From the NCBI RefSeq assembly GCF_028476545.1, contig NW_026733099.1:310001-374000 (forward strand): a stretch of DNA of 64,000 bases, in the 5' to 3' direction. The notes under the pieces were generated by a model. The model was given only the letters and a program-made list of their open reading frames with translations, was not told where the DNA came from and made no database searches. This document shows positions 21,594 to 33,899 of the stretch, one piece after another; the first letter of the stretch is position 1; each line of letters opens with the position of its first letter. The translations under genes and the position numbers were made by a program. The stretch is from Physella acuta (Eukaryota; Mollusca; Gastropoda; Physidae).

Positions 21594-24516
21594 CACTATT
21601 CGCCCTTCCCCTTCCCTTTGTCCGCAACCCCTTTCCCCTTCGCCCATCCCTAACCTCAATACCAACCGTACCACTACCCATTCTATTCCATTAAAGAGAC
21701 AAAGGATTTATGACAATCCTAAAGACAAATATTTATTCAACTAATATCACAACCCCCTAGAAACCACTCCAACAGACTGGGATACATAACTTGTAGACAC
21801 CACTCCACGTTGAATATCGCTTGCACCCTACCTACATCGACAACTTTGTCCGCCGCCCTCGCCCCCGTCCCTAAACAACCGATAGATAAACACACCGTAC
21901 CACTACCCACACTATTCCCTTGGACAGACAAAGGACAAAGTAACAGACAAACATTTATCCCCCTTCGTTTACTGTCACAAGTGACAACGTTCCCATCCAA
22001 CTCCAAAACAGCCATGGCCGAATTTCGAAACCTGTCTTGTTGAAAACAAAGACCGTCCCACTCTAGTGTAAACTCTACCCCGACCAACTCCGAAACAGGG
22101 ATGGTCCACGTTTTAAATCTACCTTAGTGAAAACTAAAGCCTTCCCACTCTAGACTCGGCCCCTAACACTTCCAAAACATACCTGTACTAACTTTGAAAC
22201 CACCCTCGGTGAAAACTTCACCGACACTAGTATGGACTCTACACCTACCGATTCCAAAACATGAATGTTCCGAGTTCAAAACCAACCTTCACCGACACTA
22301 GTATGAACTCGGCTACCAACAATTCCCAAACATACATGTACCAACTTTCCAACCTGCCTCAGTGCTAACAAAATTCCCCGACCCTAGTATGAACTCGACT
22401 GCCAACAATTCCTAAACATCCCTGTACCAATTTTGTAACCTGCCTCGGTGAAAACTTCACCGACCTTAGTTTAACTCTCCCTAACAATTCCAATGATGCA
22501 TGTACGAACTTTGTAACTTGCCTCGGTGAAAACACCCCCGTCCCTAGTATGAACTCGGTTACCAACAATTTCAAAACATGCATGTTCCGAGTTCAAAACC
22601 AACCTTCACCGACACTAGTTTAAACTCTGCCCCATCAATTCCTAAACATGCATGTACCAACTTTGTAACCTACCTCGGTGAAAACTCCCCCGACCCTAGT
22701 ATGGACTCTACACCTACCGATTTCAAAACATGTATGTTCCGAGTTCAAAACCAACCTTCACCGACACTAGTATGAACTCGGCTACCAACAATTCATAAAC
22801 ATGCATGTACCAACTTTGTAACCTGCCTCGGTGAAATCTTCACCGACCCTAGTATGGACTCTAGACCTAACGATTCCAAAACATACATGTTCCGAGTTCA
22901 AAACCAACCTTCACCGACACTAGTATGAACACGGCCCCTAACAATTCCAACACACCGTACCACTACCCACACTATTCCCTTGGACAGACAAAGGACAAAG
23001 TAACAGACAAACATTTATCCCCCTTCGTTTACTGTCACAAGTGACAACGTTCCCATCCAACTCCAAAACAGCCATCGCCGAATTTCGAAACCTGTCTTGT
23101 TGAAAACAAAGACCGTCCCACTCTAGTGTAAACTCTACCCCGACCAACTCCGAAACAGGGATGGTCCACGTTTTAAATCTACCTTAGTGAAAACAAAAGC
23201 CTTCCCACTCTAGACTCGGCCCCTAACACTTCCAAAACATACCTGTACTAACTTTGAAACCACCCTCGGTGAAAACTTCACCGACACTAGTATGGACTCT
23301 ACACCTACCGATTCCAAAACATGAATGTTCCGAGTTCAAAACCAACCTTCACCGACACTAGTATGAACTCGGCTACCAACAATTCCCAAACATACATGTA
23401 CCAACTTTCCAACCTGCCTCAGTGCTAACAAAATTCCCCGACCCTAGTATGAACTCGACTGCCAACAATTCCTAAACATCCCTGTACCAACTTTGTAACC
23501 TGCCTCGGTGAAAACTTCACCGACCTTAGTTTAACTCTCCCTAACAATTCCAATGATGCATGTACGAACTTTGTAACTTGCCTCGGTGAAAACACCCCCG
23601 TCCCTAGTATGAACTCGGTTACCAACAATTTCAAAACATGCATGTTCCGAGTTCAAAACCAACCTTCACCGACACTAGTTTAAACTCTGCCCCATCAATT
23701 CCTAAACATGCATGTACCAACTTTGTAACCTACCTCGGTGAAAACTCCCCCGACCCTAGTATGGACTCTACACCTACCGATTTCAAAACATGTATGTTCC
23801 GAGTTCAAAACCAACCTTCACCGACACTAGTATGAACTCGGCTACCAACAATTCCAAGGATGAATGTACCAACATTACAACCTGCCTCAGTGTTAGCAAA
23901 ACTCCCCGACCCTAGTATGAACTCGACTGCCAACAATTCCTAAACATGCATGTACCAACTTTGTAACCTGCCTCGGTGAAATCTTCACCGACCCTAGTAT
24001 GGACTCTAGACCTAACGATTCCAAAACATGCATGTTCCGAGTTCAAAACCAACCTTCACCGACACTAGTACGAACTCTAGACCTACCGATTCCAAAACAT
24101 GCATGTTCCGAGTTCAAAACCAACCTTCACCGACACTAGTATGAACACGGCCCCTAACAATTCCAAGGATGCATGTACCAACTTTGTAACCTGCCTCGGT
24201 GAAAACTTCACCGACCTTAGTTTAACTCTCCCTATCAATCCCAAGACATGCATGTACCAACTTTACAACCTGCCTCAGTGTTAGCAAAACGCCCGACCCT
24301 AGTATGAACTCGACTGCCATCAATTCTAAAACATGGATGTACCAACTTCGAAACATCCGTCTGTGTTAACAAAACTTCCCCGACCCTACTATAGACTCGA
24401 CCCCTAACAATTCCAAAACATGCATGGTCTAGCTTCGAACCCTGCCTCGGTGAAAACATCACCGACTCGTGTATAAAATCTGTTCCAACCAACTCCAAAC
24501 TTCCCTGGGCGCCCGA
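21594..24516 (+). repeat. satellite spacer of the palindrome, about 80-bp irregular unit
   Basis: Recurring phrases ('caacaattccaaaacatgcatg', 'accaactttgtaacctgcctcggtgaaaac', 'caccgaccctagtatgaactcg') repeat about every 70-86 bp. A higher-order duplication of 1,060 bp joins 21889-22792 to 22949-23852 with only about three differences noticed. The spacer shares no sequence with the arms. Open frames of 60-116 codons are by-products of the repeat. Confidence 0.92.
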
Positions 24517-27087
24517 ATAAAAATAACTCACCCAGCCCCTTAATCAATAAAAAATTATTGATTTGTACTTTAGAGTGATTAGATTGAATTATATGTATGC
24601 TAACGTCATATCATATTTAGTTTATACATCATTATTTTGGTGAAATTTAAATGTAGACATTTTAAACGGTGTGTCATTTGACACGACGTACTATAACGTT
24701 GTTGTTTTTTAAAACTTGAAGTTTATAATCTTAAGCAAATTTTTACTAAGGTGATCAAAAATTAAGATGACAATGTAAGATATAGAAAAAAGAAAATACA
24801 TGAGTGGTAAAAATAAAAAAATTGTCATTAGACGTAATGTAATATGTATAAGTAAACTTTCTTAAAAAATTAAAGAAGTTCAAGTCAAAAAGAAGTTTGA
24901 TGAAAACTGTAATACTAAAAGCGAACATGGGCAGGTAATCTGCTGCAAGACTAAGATATATATTCGTCTTCCTTCTAGGTTCATTGCCTTTTTTGGTTGA
25001 GGTTAAACATCGCCATGTTTTCAAATATCGCGATGTACGTCACTTCTCTCCCCTCTTACTTAGTAATCGCTTCGTCTACCTATTGTTTACAACACGCTTA
25101 CAAAGAAAAAATATCCCACCCCTCTACTTGAGACATAAAATAAAAAAATGTATTGTGCCTTGTCGTCGCAGGAAACAAAAACGGTGGCGTCTAATGTTGT
25201 TAACCCTTGTCTTCCTAAATTATTTTTTAACTTGTTAAAGAAATTGAATGTTTAGTTAATGATTCTGACGCGAATTTTTTCACAAGGGACGATACTCGTG
25301 GCTGTAAACAAGGCTGTTCTAATTTTAGAACAGTTGTCTTTCCTCTCGTTTCTCTATTAGGGAAGCCGTAAGGGGAAGACACGCGACACGTCTTTTAAAA
25401 TGTAAACAAGCGTGCACGGGGTGCACTTAAAATAAACCCCGCTGCGACGATTGTTAAATTTATCTGGCTCAGTGTGGTCAAATGGTGGTCAGATCAAAAG
25501 AAAATCGGAACGGTCATAAAAAAACGTAATTACTTTTCCAGACTTGTAAAAAACATGTCTACCCCGCATACCTACGTACCAACGCCCCAAGTCGCCCTGT
25601 CGCCCATTAAAAAACACGAACCTACCGAGACTTCGTTTCGTCTCAAAACCTGACTTAACGGTGGTTGAAAGAAAATTCCGACCCTTAAATATATTTTTGT
25701 TTTCGCTGACCCTCGCTATAAGCGAATAGTTACAACCATTAATCTTTCATACATAGCAAGGGACGGTTCGCATGACATGTGGAAACAAATTTTTTTAATT
25801 TTATCAAAGAATGACCGGGCGTATGATATGTGAACATAGTTCATGTACAGCTGTAGTCTAATGAAAAAAGCCGAGAGCCGTGACTAATTACAGCACCAGC
25901 TGTCGCACAACAGCTGTTGCATAATGACCTAAGTGCTTCGCGGAAAGCTACTTAATGTATGTCGTTAATTACCATAACCCGTCAACCGAGCGGGGGTAAC
26001 TCGGTGAAGCATAACAAAAAATTTAATTAGGTGGGACATCATGCTGTGATGGGCCAGCGGCTGCGATCAATACATTCCCATTAAAACGGGTAGCGGTGAG
26101 AAAACTTCGCGGGCGGGTCGATACGTAACAGCTGTGGCTGATCGTTATCTTTAATGGATGTTCTATTTTTGTAACGTTCGTGCTAGTGTTAGTCTTTTAT
26201 TTAAAACATACATACATTCAAATAAATAAACAACAAAGAAAAGAAATATATCAAATAAATAAATAAACAAAAGTAATTAAAATCAAATTACGTAACTAGT
26301 CAATAATAATTTAACTAATTATAAAATAAAATTAAATTAAAAATAAACAAAATAAAAATAATTAAAAAGTAAACAAATAATCAAATTACGTAACTCGTCA
26401 ATAAAAATATTTAAAAAAGTAAACAAATAATCAAATTACGTAACTCGTCAATAAAAATAATTAAAAAGTAAACAAATAATCAAATTACGTAACTCGTTAA
26501 TAAAAATTACACAATATAAACAAAGTAATTAAATTAAACAACAAGTAAACAACAAATTAAACAATTAAAAAAGTAAACAAATAATCAAATTACGTAACTC
26601 GTTAATAATAAACTAATTAAAATTTTAAAAATTCATTAAAACTAATAAAAAAACACATTAAAATTACGTAACTAGGTAAAAATTAACTAAAATCAAATTA
26701 ATTAAAATTTTAAAAACTCATTAAAACTCATTAAAAAACGCATTAAAATTACGTAACTAGGTCAATGATGACGTCACAAGGTCAATGATTACGTCATAAT
26801 GTCGCTGATTACGTCACAAGGTCACCAAAAGGTGATTCACCCTTCACTGCTCCGCCAACCCCAGTTGGCGTAGTATTTTACTATATCTCGTTGTACCAGG
26901 CTGCGCATCCTGCTCACCCTGCGATGCGCCAGGCTGCGGCAGGCTGGGGAGTATTTTGCTATATGTCATTGTACCAGGCTGCGGCAGGCTGCGGATCCTG
27001 CTCCGAGTATTTTGCTATATGTCATTGTTCCTCCCCATCCCCTGCTCCGCCAAAAATAATACCCAAAAGGGACCTAATATACTACTG
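24517..27087 (-). repeat. right inverted arm of the TIR element
   Basis: This is the reverse complement of 19023-21593. On its plus strand it can be aligned with the right 1.47 kb of the 58.6 kb element (25370-27087 against 59100-60570), with many substitutions and deletions. The two elements are thus related but not recent copies of each other. Confidence 0.85.
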
Positions 27088-27440
27088 TTAAGAGGTCTTA
27101 TAGCTCAAATAAAATAAAGCTTATTTCCACAAAACACACTAATACACCTACACCAGAGGTCGGCAACCTTTAGAGCCGGAAGAGCCAAAAGTTACAATTT
27201 ACATAAGTTCCCTGTTTTTAAAGAGCCACATACATTTTTATTTCAATATGATTTTGGCATTTTATTAGGTTTAGATATATACTTTTGAATTTTTTATTTG
27301 AAATAAATAGCTTTAAATATGAAAAAAATAAGTATACTTAAAAGGTATACTAATATTTCGCACAAAACATATTAAAGTATTTTACCTAGCTCTGTTATAA
27401 TGATAGAAATATTAATCAAATAATATAACTATACAAATAT
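27088..27440 (-). repeat. outer flank of the palindrome (inverted hAT 3' end)
   Basis: This is the inverse of 18670-19022. It includes the 65-bp segment ending 'aagacctctt' and the hAT end CAGAGGTCGGCAACC. The match stops abruptly at 27440 at 'atacaaatat', where hairpin-end family sequence begins. Confidence 0.85.
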
Positions 27441-27845
27441 TATACAAACTATACATATTTTCTTAATCAGTTAAACTTTGTAATAAACATATATATTTAC
27501 TCAGTTTATTCATTTTTTGCAGCTGCATTTATAAATTACCTCCCCTATGTCGTTTTAAATGGTCTCTATGTCGTCAAATCAAATATCAGTATTGTGTTTG
27601 TAAATTCTACTTTACATTTTTTTACAGCAACATTAAAACACAATAATATTTGGCATGCCAAAATGTAATAAATATATATTACATAATTAAAACAAGACTA
27701 GGCAGATTGATAGTGCAATAATTAAACATGTATCTTACCATTTTACAAATCTGCAGATGTGGATTTCGACAAAGTTTTGGTTTCCTTTCCCAGTTCACTA
27801 GACCATGTAGTTTAGACTGTAGGGGCATCTGGCTCAGGGAACGTC
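27441..27845 (-). repeat. hairpin-end family sequence and SINE body
   Basis: 27520-27700 matches 34560-34840 ('tgcagctgcatttataaattacctccc', 'aacacaataatatttggcatgcc'). 27745-27845 matches the body of a SINE-like repeat also seen at 40365-40470 and 6520-6600 ('agtttagactgtagg', 'catctggctcagg'). Confidence 0.6.
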
Positions 27846-27915
27846 CTGCGATTATTAGCTCGTATATCAGGACTTGAATGTTTAGGGTGGTTCTACCGCT
27901 AGGCCACGCTTTCTG
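27846..27915 (-). repeat. tRNA-like head of a SINE
   Basis: On the minus strand, GTGGCCTAGCGGTAGAAC at 27906-27889 resembles an A box and ATTCAAGTCCTG at about 27879-27868 a B box, spaced as in a tRNA gene. No closed acceptor stem was found and the sequence runs straight into the SINE body, so it is a SINE promoter, not a tRNA gene. Confidence 0.55.
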
Positions 27916-27920
27916 GTTCG

Positions 27921-28629
27921 TTACAAAAACTAAGTGGTAAATATCGATTGAACATGTGATGGATCTAGTTATTAGATTAAACTCAGATGAGATTGTCGAT
28001 TTAACGATTTTATAAAAAAAACTAAAAAAGATTTACGAGGCAGCATTCGAAATTAGGTCGAAAGAAAAAGAGTGAAGTTAACATGGTGTGTAGCCGAATG
28101 AATGAGTTGATGTCGCTTGTTGCTTACCATTTGCAGCATATTGTACAGTAGTTCACAGAACATGTTTTAATTATTTACACAACACAAACTCATGTTAATT
28201 GAATACTTTCATTCCCAAACAACACACAACACTTGTATTCCACATAACTTACATATGTATTCAAAACGAGTGTAAACTGCTCTATTGCTAAACAAAATAA
28301 ATTAACTTACTTTTTGCTGTGACCCGAATTTGTTTAGATTAGCATGCAACAATTGTTATACACTAATCTTAAACCTACTTCACGGTGTCGTCTTACCAGA
28401 GTATTTATAATTCATGATCCCATTTTTTTTTTCACATGAGGATCCACTTTTAAAAAAATATTTTTTTAAGCATAAACGAGGGTGACCTTTTATAACATGG
28501 TGTAAACAAAGTTTGGTAAAAAAAAATAAAATAAAATACAAACTTGCTTTAATAATATTGATGAGAATACCAGATGGTGTGTGTACACTGGTAGGAGAAT
28601 TGTTGTCGATCATTAGCTATGTGTTAGTC
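27921..28629. other. AT-rich sequence, nothing recognised
   Basis: Short frames on both strands overlap. No inverted ends and no repeat match were noticed. Confidence 0.35.
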
Positions 28630-28966
28630 GACGGACAAAAGTGTTATGATCATGACGGACAAAAGTGTTATGATCATGACGGACAAAAGTGTTATGATCA
28701 TGACGGACAAAAGTGTTATGATCATGACGGACAGAAGTGTTATGATCATGACGGACAAAAGTGTTATGATCATGACGGACAGACGGACAGAAGTGTTATG
28801 ATCATGACGGACAGAAGTGTTATGATCATGACGGACAAAAGTGTTATGATCATGACGGACAGACGGACAGAAGTGTTATGATCATGACGGACAAAAGTGT
28901 TATGATCATGACGGACAAAAGTGTTATGATCATGACGGACAGACGGACAAAAGTGTTATGATCATG
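28630..28966 (+). repeat. 24-bp minisatellite, 13 units with three 8-bp insertions
   Basis: The unit GACGGACAAAAGTGTTATGATCAT is a multiple of three and keeps one frame open, giving repeats of DGQKCYDH. Three units are preceded by an extra 8 bp (an additional GACGGACA), which shifts the frame each time. The open frame of about 122 codons is judged a by-product. TGATCA within each unit is self-complementary. Confidence 0.96.
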
Positions 28967-29735
28967 AAGGGAAGGGTTGACTGAGAGAATGGGAAATGGT
29001 ACGAGGGAGGTCCATGTGGACATGTCGAGGCAGTGGTGCGTGTCCTATTGGTTGTGTGTTTTGACGTTGTTGTGTTTAGCTAATGTAGTCAGTGGAGGGG
29101 GGGGGAGGTAACTGCTAGGGAAGCGAGAGCCTTCCATCATCATTCAATATGGGGTGAGTTAGTTGTATGAAATGAGAGTGCGTGTTATCGTCTAGGTTTT
29201 TAATTAAAAAAATAATAATAAGTGTTAATAAGGGTTCTTTGTACTCTATATTATTATATCAATAAAACACCTTAAACAGAAAACCATAAAATGGTTTTCC
29301 AGTGTAAACCAGGCCATTGATTGCGACTTTCTACTAATATTATCTGCAATGAGCATAATGATCTATGTAGTCAAGTTTTAATTATTTTATACATATTTAT
29401 TACATCTCAGTATGCCTAATAATACTTTAATGTTGCTATAACTAGTTTAGGATAAATTACAAAGACAATACTAATACAAACGTTGCGCATATTTTAAATG
29501 TAGCACATGCCATGTAATCGGCATTAATGAGGTCTATATGTTGTACCACTTTGTATTGTCGCCTTAAGGTCAGATTTTAAGATGAACTACACATATCTTT
29601 GGTTTACAATGCATATTCAGATTTCAAACTATTCGTTGTATACAAATATAATATGTTGAATAGGTTGGTATGGTTTAGAAAGGGAAAGTGGGCTAAATTA
29701 AACATAGCGGAATATTTGATTTTACAACACTTAGA
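28967..29735 (+). repeat. unique sequence then hairpin-end family fragment
   Basis: 28967-29320 shows nothing recognised except a G run near 29096-29106. 29460-29730 matches family landmarks ('actaatacaaacgttgcgc', 'aggtcagattttaagat', 'ttagaaagggaaa'). Confidence 0.5.
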
Positions 29736-29739
29736 CCTT

Positions 29740-29921
<182 letters not shown>

Positions 29922-29967
29922 AAAAGAACAAACTAAGAATATATACGTGTATTAAAACAGTTAAACT

Positions 29968-30201
29968 CAGTGTTTCTTCCAGACTTTTTTCTCCCGCGGG
30001 GGGGGGGGGGGGCACTTGAAATTTTCGGGGGGGGGGGGGGGGGGGGGCGGTAGACTTTCTTCGGGAGGGGGGGGGAAACTGTTAAAAGTATATATTTTCT
30101 CTAAAACGTATATAAATTTCATTTCGTTCGGGGGGGGGGGGGGCGGTAAAAAAATGTCCGGGCTTCTTAGCCCCCCGAAGAGATGCCTGGAAGAAACTCT
30201 G
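29968..30201 (+). mobile_element. hAT MITE, CAGTGTTTCTTCCAG family, complete, with G runs
   Basis: The 234-bp element has ends CAGTGTTTCTTCCAGAC and its near inverse CCTGGAAGAAACTCTG, and a perfect 8-bp target duplication GTTAAACT (29960-29967 and 30202-30209). Its interior carries four long G runs. Parts of the same family are at 31412-31483, 35112-35226, 53075-53219 and 63547-63595. Confidence 0.92.
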
Positions 30202-30209
30202 GTTAAACT

Positions 30210-31411
30210 GATGAACACAATATTTCAAAAGTATATACATGAAAACAAATTACGATTTCAATTAGAATCAAACTTGAGTATTGCTTTAAAACAAAATGTA
30301 ATTATAATCTAAATTAAAAACATGATTGTAAACAGTAAAATTACGCACTTTTATTTTGTATAGCTTAGATCGTTTACATTTTATATTGCTTTAATCATCT
30401 CATCTGATACGATTACGGTATTTTCTTGATTATTAAACTTCAATTCGGCGACAACCCTAAAATCATGGTGCCATTTTCAAAGAGCGACCCGACAAGATGT
30501 GTACTTGAAATACGAGTTATGGTGTGAGATATGTTTTGCTTCCAAATCACGCCACAATTTTTTTAATACTATAAACCGGATCAGGTGGTTTCACAAAGTG
30601 TTGAATTGACACCTCAAACATAATATTTACAAACAGAAAATTAAATATACTATTCCCTAAAGTTATAGGGACATAATATACAAAAAAAATCTAAACTAAT
30701 ATTCGCTATAACCAGAAAACATTGATTGCATTGAAACCTAGCAGATCTTTTTATTGTGTAATTGTTTTAATCATATTTGAGTTTAGTAGTAACATGTGAA
30801 TTCGCAACAATTTTAAAATGCATTTGTATATATGATTTTCATTTTTATTTATATTTTTACTTATATTGAATGCCTTTAACCTTTTTATGGCTTTAGCCCT
30901 GAAACAACAATATGCGATCATATTAAATTCAGGATAATGGGGAGAGGTTGGTACATTCGACTGTTTAAGTTTCTTCTTGTGTTAATATTACAACGAGCTA
31001 GAAAATAATGTTCGAAATGTAAAAATACTTTGTCTCTGTTTGGAGTAAGCGATCCGTACTATAACAAATATATTTACGTTTTTCTAATGTCTATGTTAGT
31101 AAATACAGCTTTCTTTTTAATTTTTTTATTTTATGAACGCCTACAATTTTATTTAAAACGACATTGTCTGGTGACCTTGGGGAGGAAGCCAAAACTTGGT
31201 TGAAATCTACGTCTGCACATTTGTAACTGGCTAATGAGCATTGGTTGAGGCCGTATTAAATGTAAACGTGCCATCTGAGAGTAAATTACTGTGTATTTTC
31301 CTGTGTAAACCCAGACAGTGTATGCAGCTTTCTACTAGAAATTATCTACTTTTAGCATAATGATCTAAGTTGTAAAGTTTCGTTTATTTAAAATATCTTA
31401 TGAAATACTGG
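30210..31411. repeat. hairpin-end family fragments
   Basis: 30440-30640 matches 45320-45510 and 14137-14330 ('aaatacgagttatggtg', 'aaccggatcaggtgg'). 31130-31410 is the inverse of 40080-40420 ('cagacagtgtatgcagctttctactag', 'ccatctgagagtaaattac'). The 30640-31130 part is AT-rich and unrecognised. Confidence 0.55.
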
Positions 31412-31483
31412 TATGCCATTTTTTTTCGGGGGGGCCAAGCCCCCCCCCCCCCCCCCCCGAAGAGATGCCTGGAAGTAACTCTG
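31412..31483 (+). mobile_element. right end of a CAGTGTTTCTTCCAG-family hAT MITE
   Basis: G and C runs are followed by 'gaagagatgcctggaagtaactctg', matching the right end of the 29968 element. The left end is lost. Confidence 0.6.
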
Positions 31484-31713
31484 GTAAAAATGCGCCCCCC
31501 TTCACTCATTTGGACAGGCCGGGGCGCTTTTTACCTGTCACTTTGCCTTTTTTATTTTGGTGTCCCACATTTGATATAGAAAACAAATAAGTCCGTAATG
31601 CCAAGTAGCAGTCAACATTCTTTATTTCTATATAATTCAGTAACGAACGTTTTATATTATTATCTACCACGTTTGGCGGCCTCCCCATCTGCCCTCACCA
31701 AGCCACGCCTCTG
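31484..31713 (-). mobile_element. partial copy of the CAGGGCCGGCGC / CAGAGGCGTGGC element
   Basis: This is the inverse of 38948-39177 at high identity. The shared flank 'taaatataatgagataa' continues beyond the end, so a larger inverted duplication, not two insertions, explains this pair. The GGCCGGCGC half is missing here. Confidence 0.65.
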
Positions 31714-31739
31714 TAAATATAATGAGATAATGTTATCTC

Positions 31740-32075
31740 CCCTGCGATAAACTATTATAAAGAAACTAAAACAAGTAACATCAAAGGGAGTTAACTTTTA
31801 AAATTAAATAAACACACTAATCAAACACACTGTATATTAAAAACATTAAACTGATTGATAATGTACAAGTAATATATAACAAATAGTAAGTACTAGTTTC
31901 ACGTTTAACTACAACATGATTCTTTAAAAAAAAAGAATTATAATTTATAAATATTAATTAATTATAAGTCATATTATTATGTTTTGCTATTTTATATAAG
32001 TTGAATCACCTACTTCTTTATATTATATACATGAACCGGACGCTTTTTCAAATTTTGGATCCCCGTTCGGGGACA
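31740..32075 (+). repeat. hairpin-end family terminal part
   Basis: AT-rich family sequence ('gggagttaacttttaaaat', 'tataagttgaatcacctac') ends in GGATCCCCGTTCGGGGAC at about 32058-32075. The same order is seen at 7540-7843 and 62215-62503. Confidence 0.6.
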
Positions 32076-32128
32076 AGAAACAAAGATGCATCGGTACTGC
32101 GACTCACGAGTCACATCATGAGTTAGGA

Positions 32129-33024
32129 CAGGGGTCGGCAACATTCGGCTCCCTTGATGTCAAGACGCGGCTCTCCAGTTCCATACACTAATATTGATAC
32201 TTATTTTATATTATTTTCAAAACACATAATTATTTGTGAAGAAAAACATGTAAAATGATATAAACACTTATCAGAGAACAATGAGAGTAGGTGAGATAGA
32301 AAGTATACGGACAGCTGACAGCTGTTTGGACACTAGCCCCAGCCCCACAACCGTGCTGTAGCCAGCCCCGTGGCGACGGTTCCATTCTTGCCATTGCCGA
32401 CATTCTCAAATATCGTTAAATGAGGAATATAATTCTTATACAGAATGCATTTCTCTATCGGTCAGTATGAATTAATTTGACCAGAGTGACATGTTTTTTA
32501 AAAAGTTATTAGCTTCCTACGTTTGAGCCGGTGGGGTACGAGTTTACCCTGCGTTAAGTGGGTAGGAAAATAAGCCCAGTGTGAACCGAATATAGAAGCG
32601 ACCGATACCCAAGCCAGTAGTCGGAGTTGACCGTGTTTAGGGCTGCCGGGCTATTGGAGACACCTCCTGGGCCGGTGGTGTCCGTAAAGGAAGAGAAAAA
32701 AAAAGGTTATTGGCTTCTAAAGTGGATTTGGATATTTGTATAGTTATATTATTTAATTACTATTTATATCATTATAGCAGAGCTAGGTAAAATACTTTAA
32801 TATGTTTTATGCGAAATATTAGTATACCTTTTAAGTATACATATTTTTTTTTCATATTTAAAAAAAAATATTTCAAATCAAAATTCAAAAGTAGGGCCTA
32901 TATATCTAATCCTAATCAAATGCCAAAATCATATTGAAAATGTGTGTGACTCTTTAAAAAAAGGGAATTTATGTAAATTGTAACTTTTGGCTCTTCCGGC
33001 TCTAAAGGTTGCCGACCTCTGGTG
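32129..33024 (+). mobile_element. non-autonomous hAT element, long family, fullest copy
   Basis: The 5' end is CAGGGGTCGGCAAC and the 3' end GGTTGCCGACCTCTG. About 0.9 kb lies between, with no transposase. The flanking octamers (AGTTAGGA and GTGTATGT) do not match, so the copy may be recombinant. The 65 bp after its 3' end are also found after the copy at 18425-18957, which suggests the pair moved as part of a larger unit. Confidence 0.75.
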
Positions 33025-33221
33025 TATGTGTATTATTGTGTTTTGTGGAAATAAGCTTTATTTTACTTCTGCTATAAGACCTCTTAACCTCTAGTCGGTC
33101 AAAATAATATAAAACATGAATGCTTTGTATAAGTAATGGTGTCTCGTGTTATGTTTATGTTTATGTTTTTTTTTTTGTATTCATATTATTTATATTATTG
33201 CTTTTTTATACATTTCCTTTT

Positions 33222-33890
33222 TACTTTCTCGTATATACGTAGTATAGAGAAAGTATTGTAATCGTGCAAAAAAAAAAATCGAGATTTTTACAAATCTCGA
33301 CGTTTTACACCTCACTGATACGGAAAAACATAATTTTGCAATCTTGTCCGTATGTCTGTGTGTGTGTGTGTCTGTCTGTCTGTCTGTCTGTCCGTGTGTA
33401 AACACGATAACTTGAGTACCGTTACAGCTAGGTTGATGAAATTTCATATATAAGTATTTTATCAAAATCGTAGATCCGTATCAACTTTTGAGCGATTTCC
33501 GACAACCGGAAGTGGTACTTTTTCTACTTTGAATTTTTCAAAAGCCTATAACTTGAGTACTATTTCAGATAGATAAATGAAATTTCACATGTAAGTAAAA
33601 GATCTAATTCTCTACCTTCTGTTAAATTTTGAGTAATTTCCGTTGACAGGAAGTAGTAATTTACGCTACTTCCGATTTCTCAAAAAACTAATGTAAATTT
33701 TAAAAGTACTAATAATATTGCGCACTATTATGCGCTTTTTTATTTCGCGTTCACTTGGTGTGCAATTAATTTGTCTACGAGATTTTATTCTATTTTTAAA
33801 ACTTTAAGTATTTAAAATGGATTAAAAATCATGTCTATAGCCCGAGTTCCCATCCCCTGTAATTTTATATAAAAATATTCGAGAAAGTTT
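33222..33890 (+). mobile_element. hairpin-ended dispersed element with TG/CTGT simple repeats
   Basis: It begins with TACTTTCTC..GAGAAAGTA, which is self-complementary, and then has a second small hairpin (CGAGATTT..AAATCTCG, about 33288-33301). A TGTG/CTGT tract at 33355-33395 follows, then a duplicated unit of about 130 bp ('aacttgagtac', 'gatgaaatttcat', 'gcgatttccg..gaagt') at about 33408-33680. The inverse copy is at 61546-62205 and an end fragment at about 42115-42163. No transposase is seen. Confidence 0.7.
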
Positions 33891-33899
33891 AGGGGAGAT

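Larger units (their letters stand above)
19023..27087. mobile_element. TIR element with CAGTAGTATATTAGGTC ends and about 2.57-kb inverted arms
   Basis: The termini are CAGTAGTATATTAGGTCC and its inverse. They are shared with the smaller element at 58581-60570, which shows they are real transposon ends and not merely the palindrome edge. The terminal inverted repeats span 19023-21593 and 24517-27087, and satellite DNA fills the centre. TTAA lies outside each end, but because the flanks are themselves inverted copies this cannot be accepted as a target duplication. No transposase is recognised in the arms. Confidence 0.7.

Noticed and set aside
21737-22087. 116-codon minus-strand frame in the satellite, repeated at 22938-23147
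   Set aside because: Follows from the 1,060-bp satellite duplication; no protein similarity.
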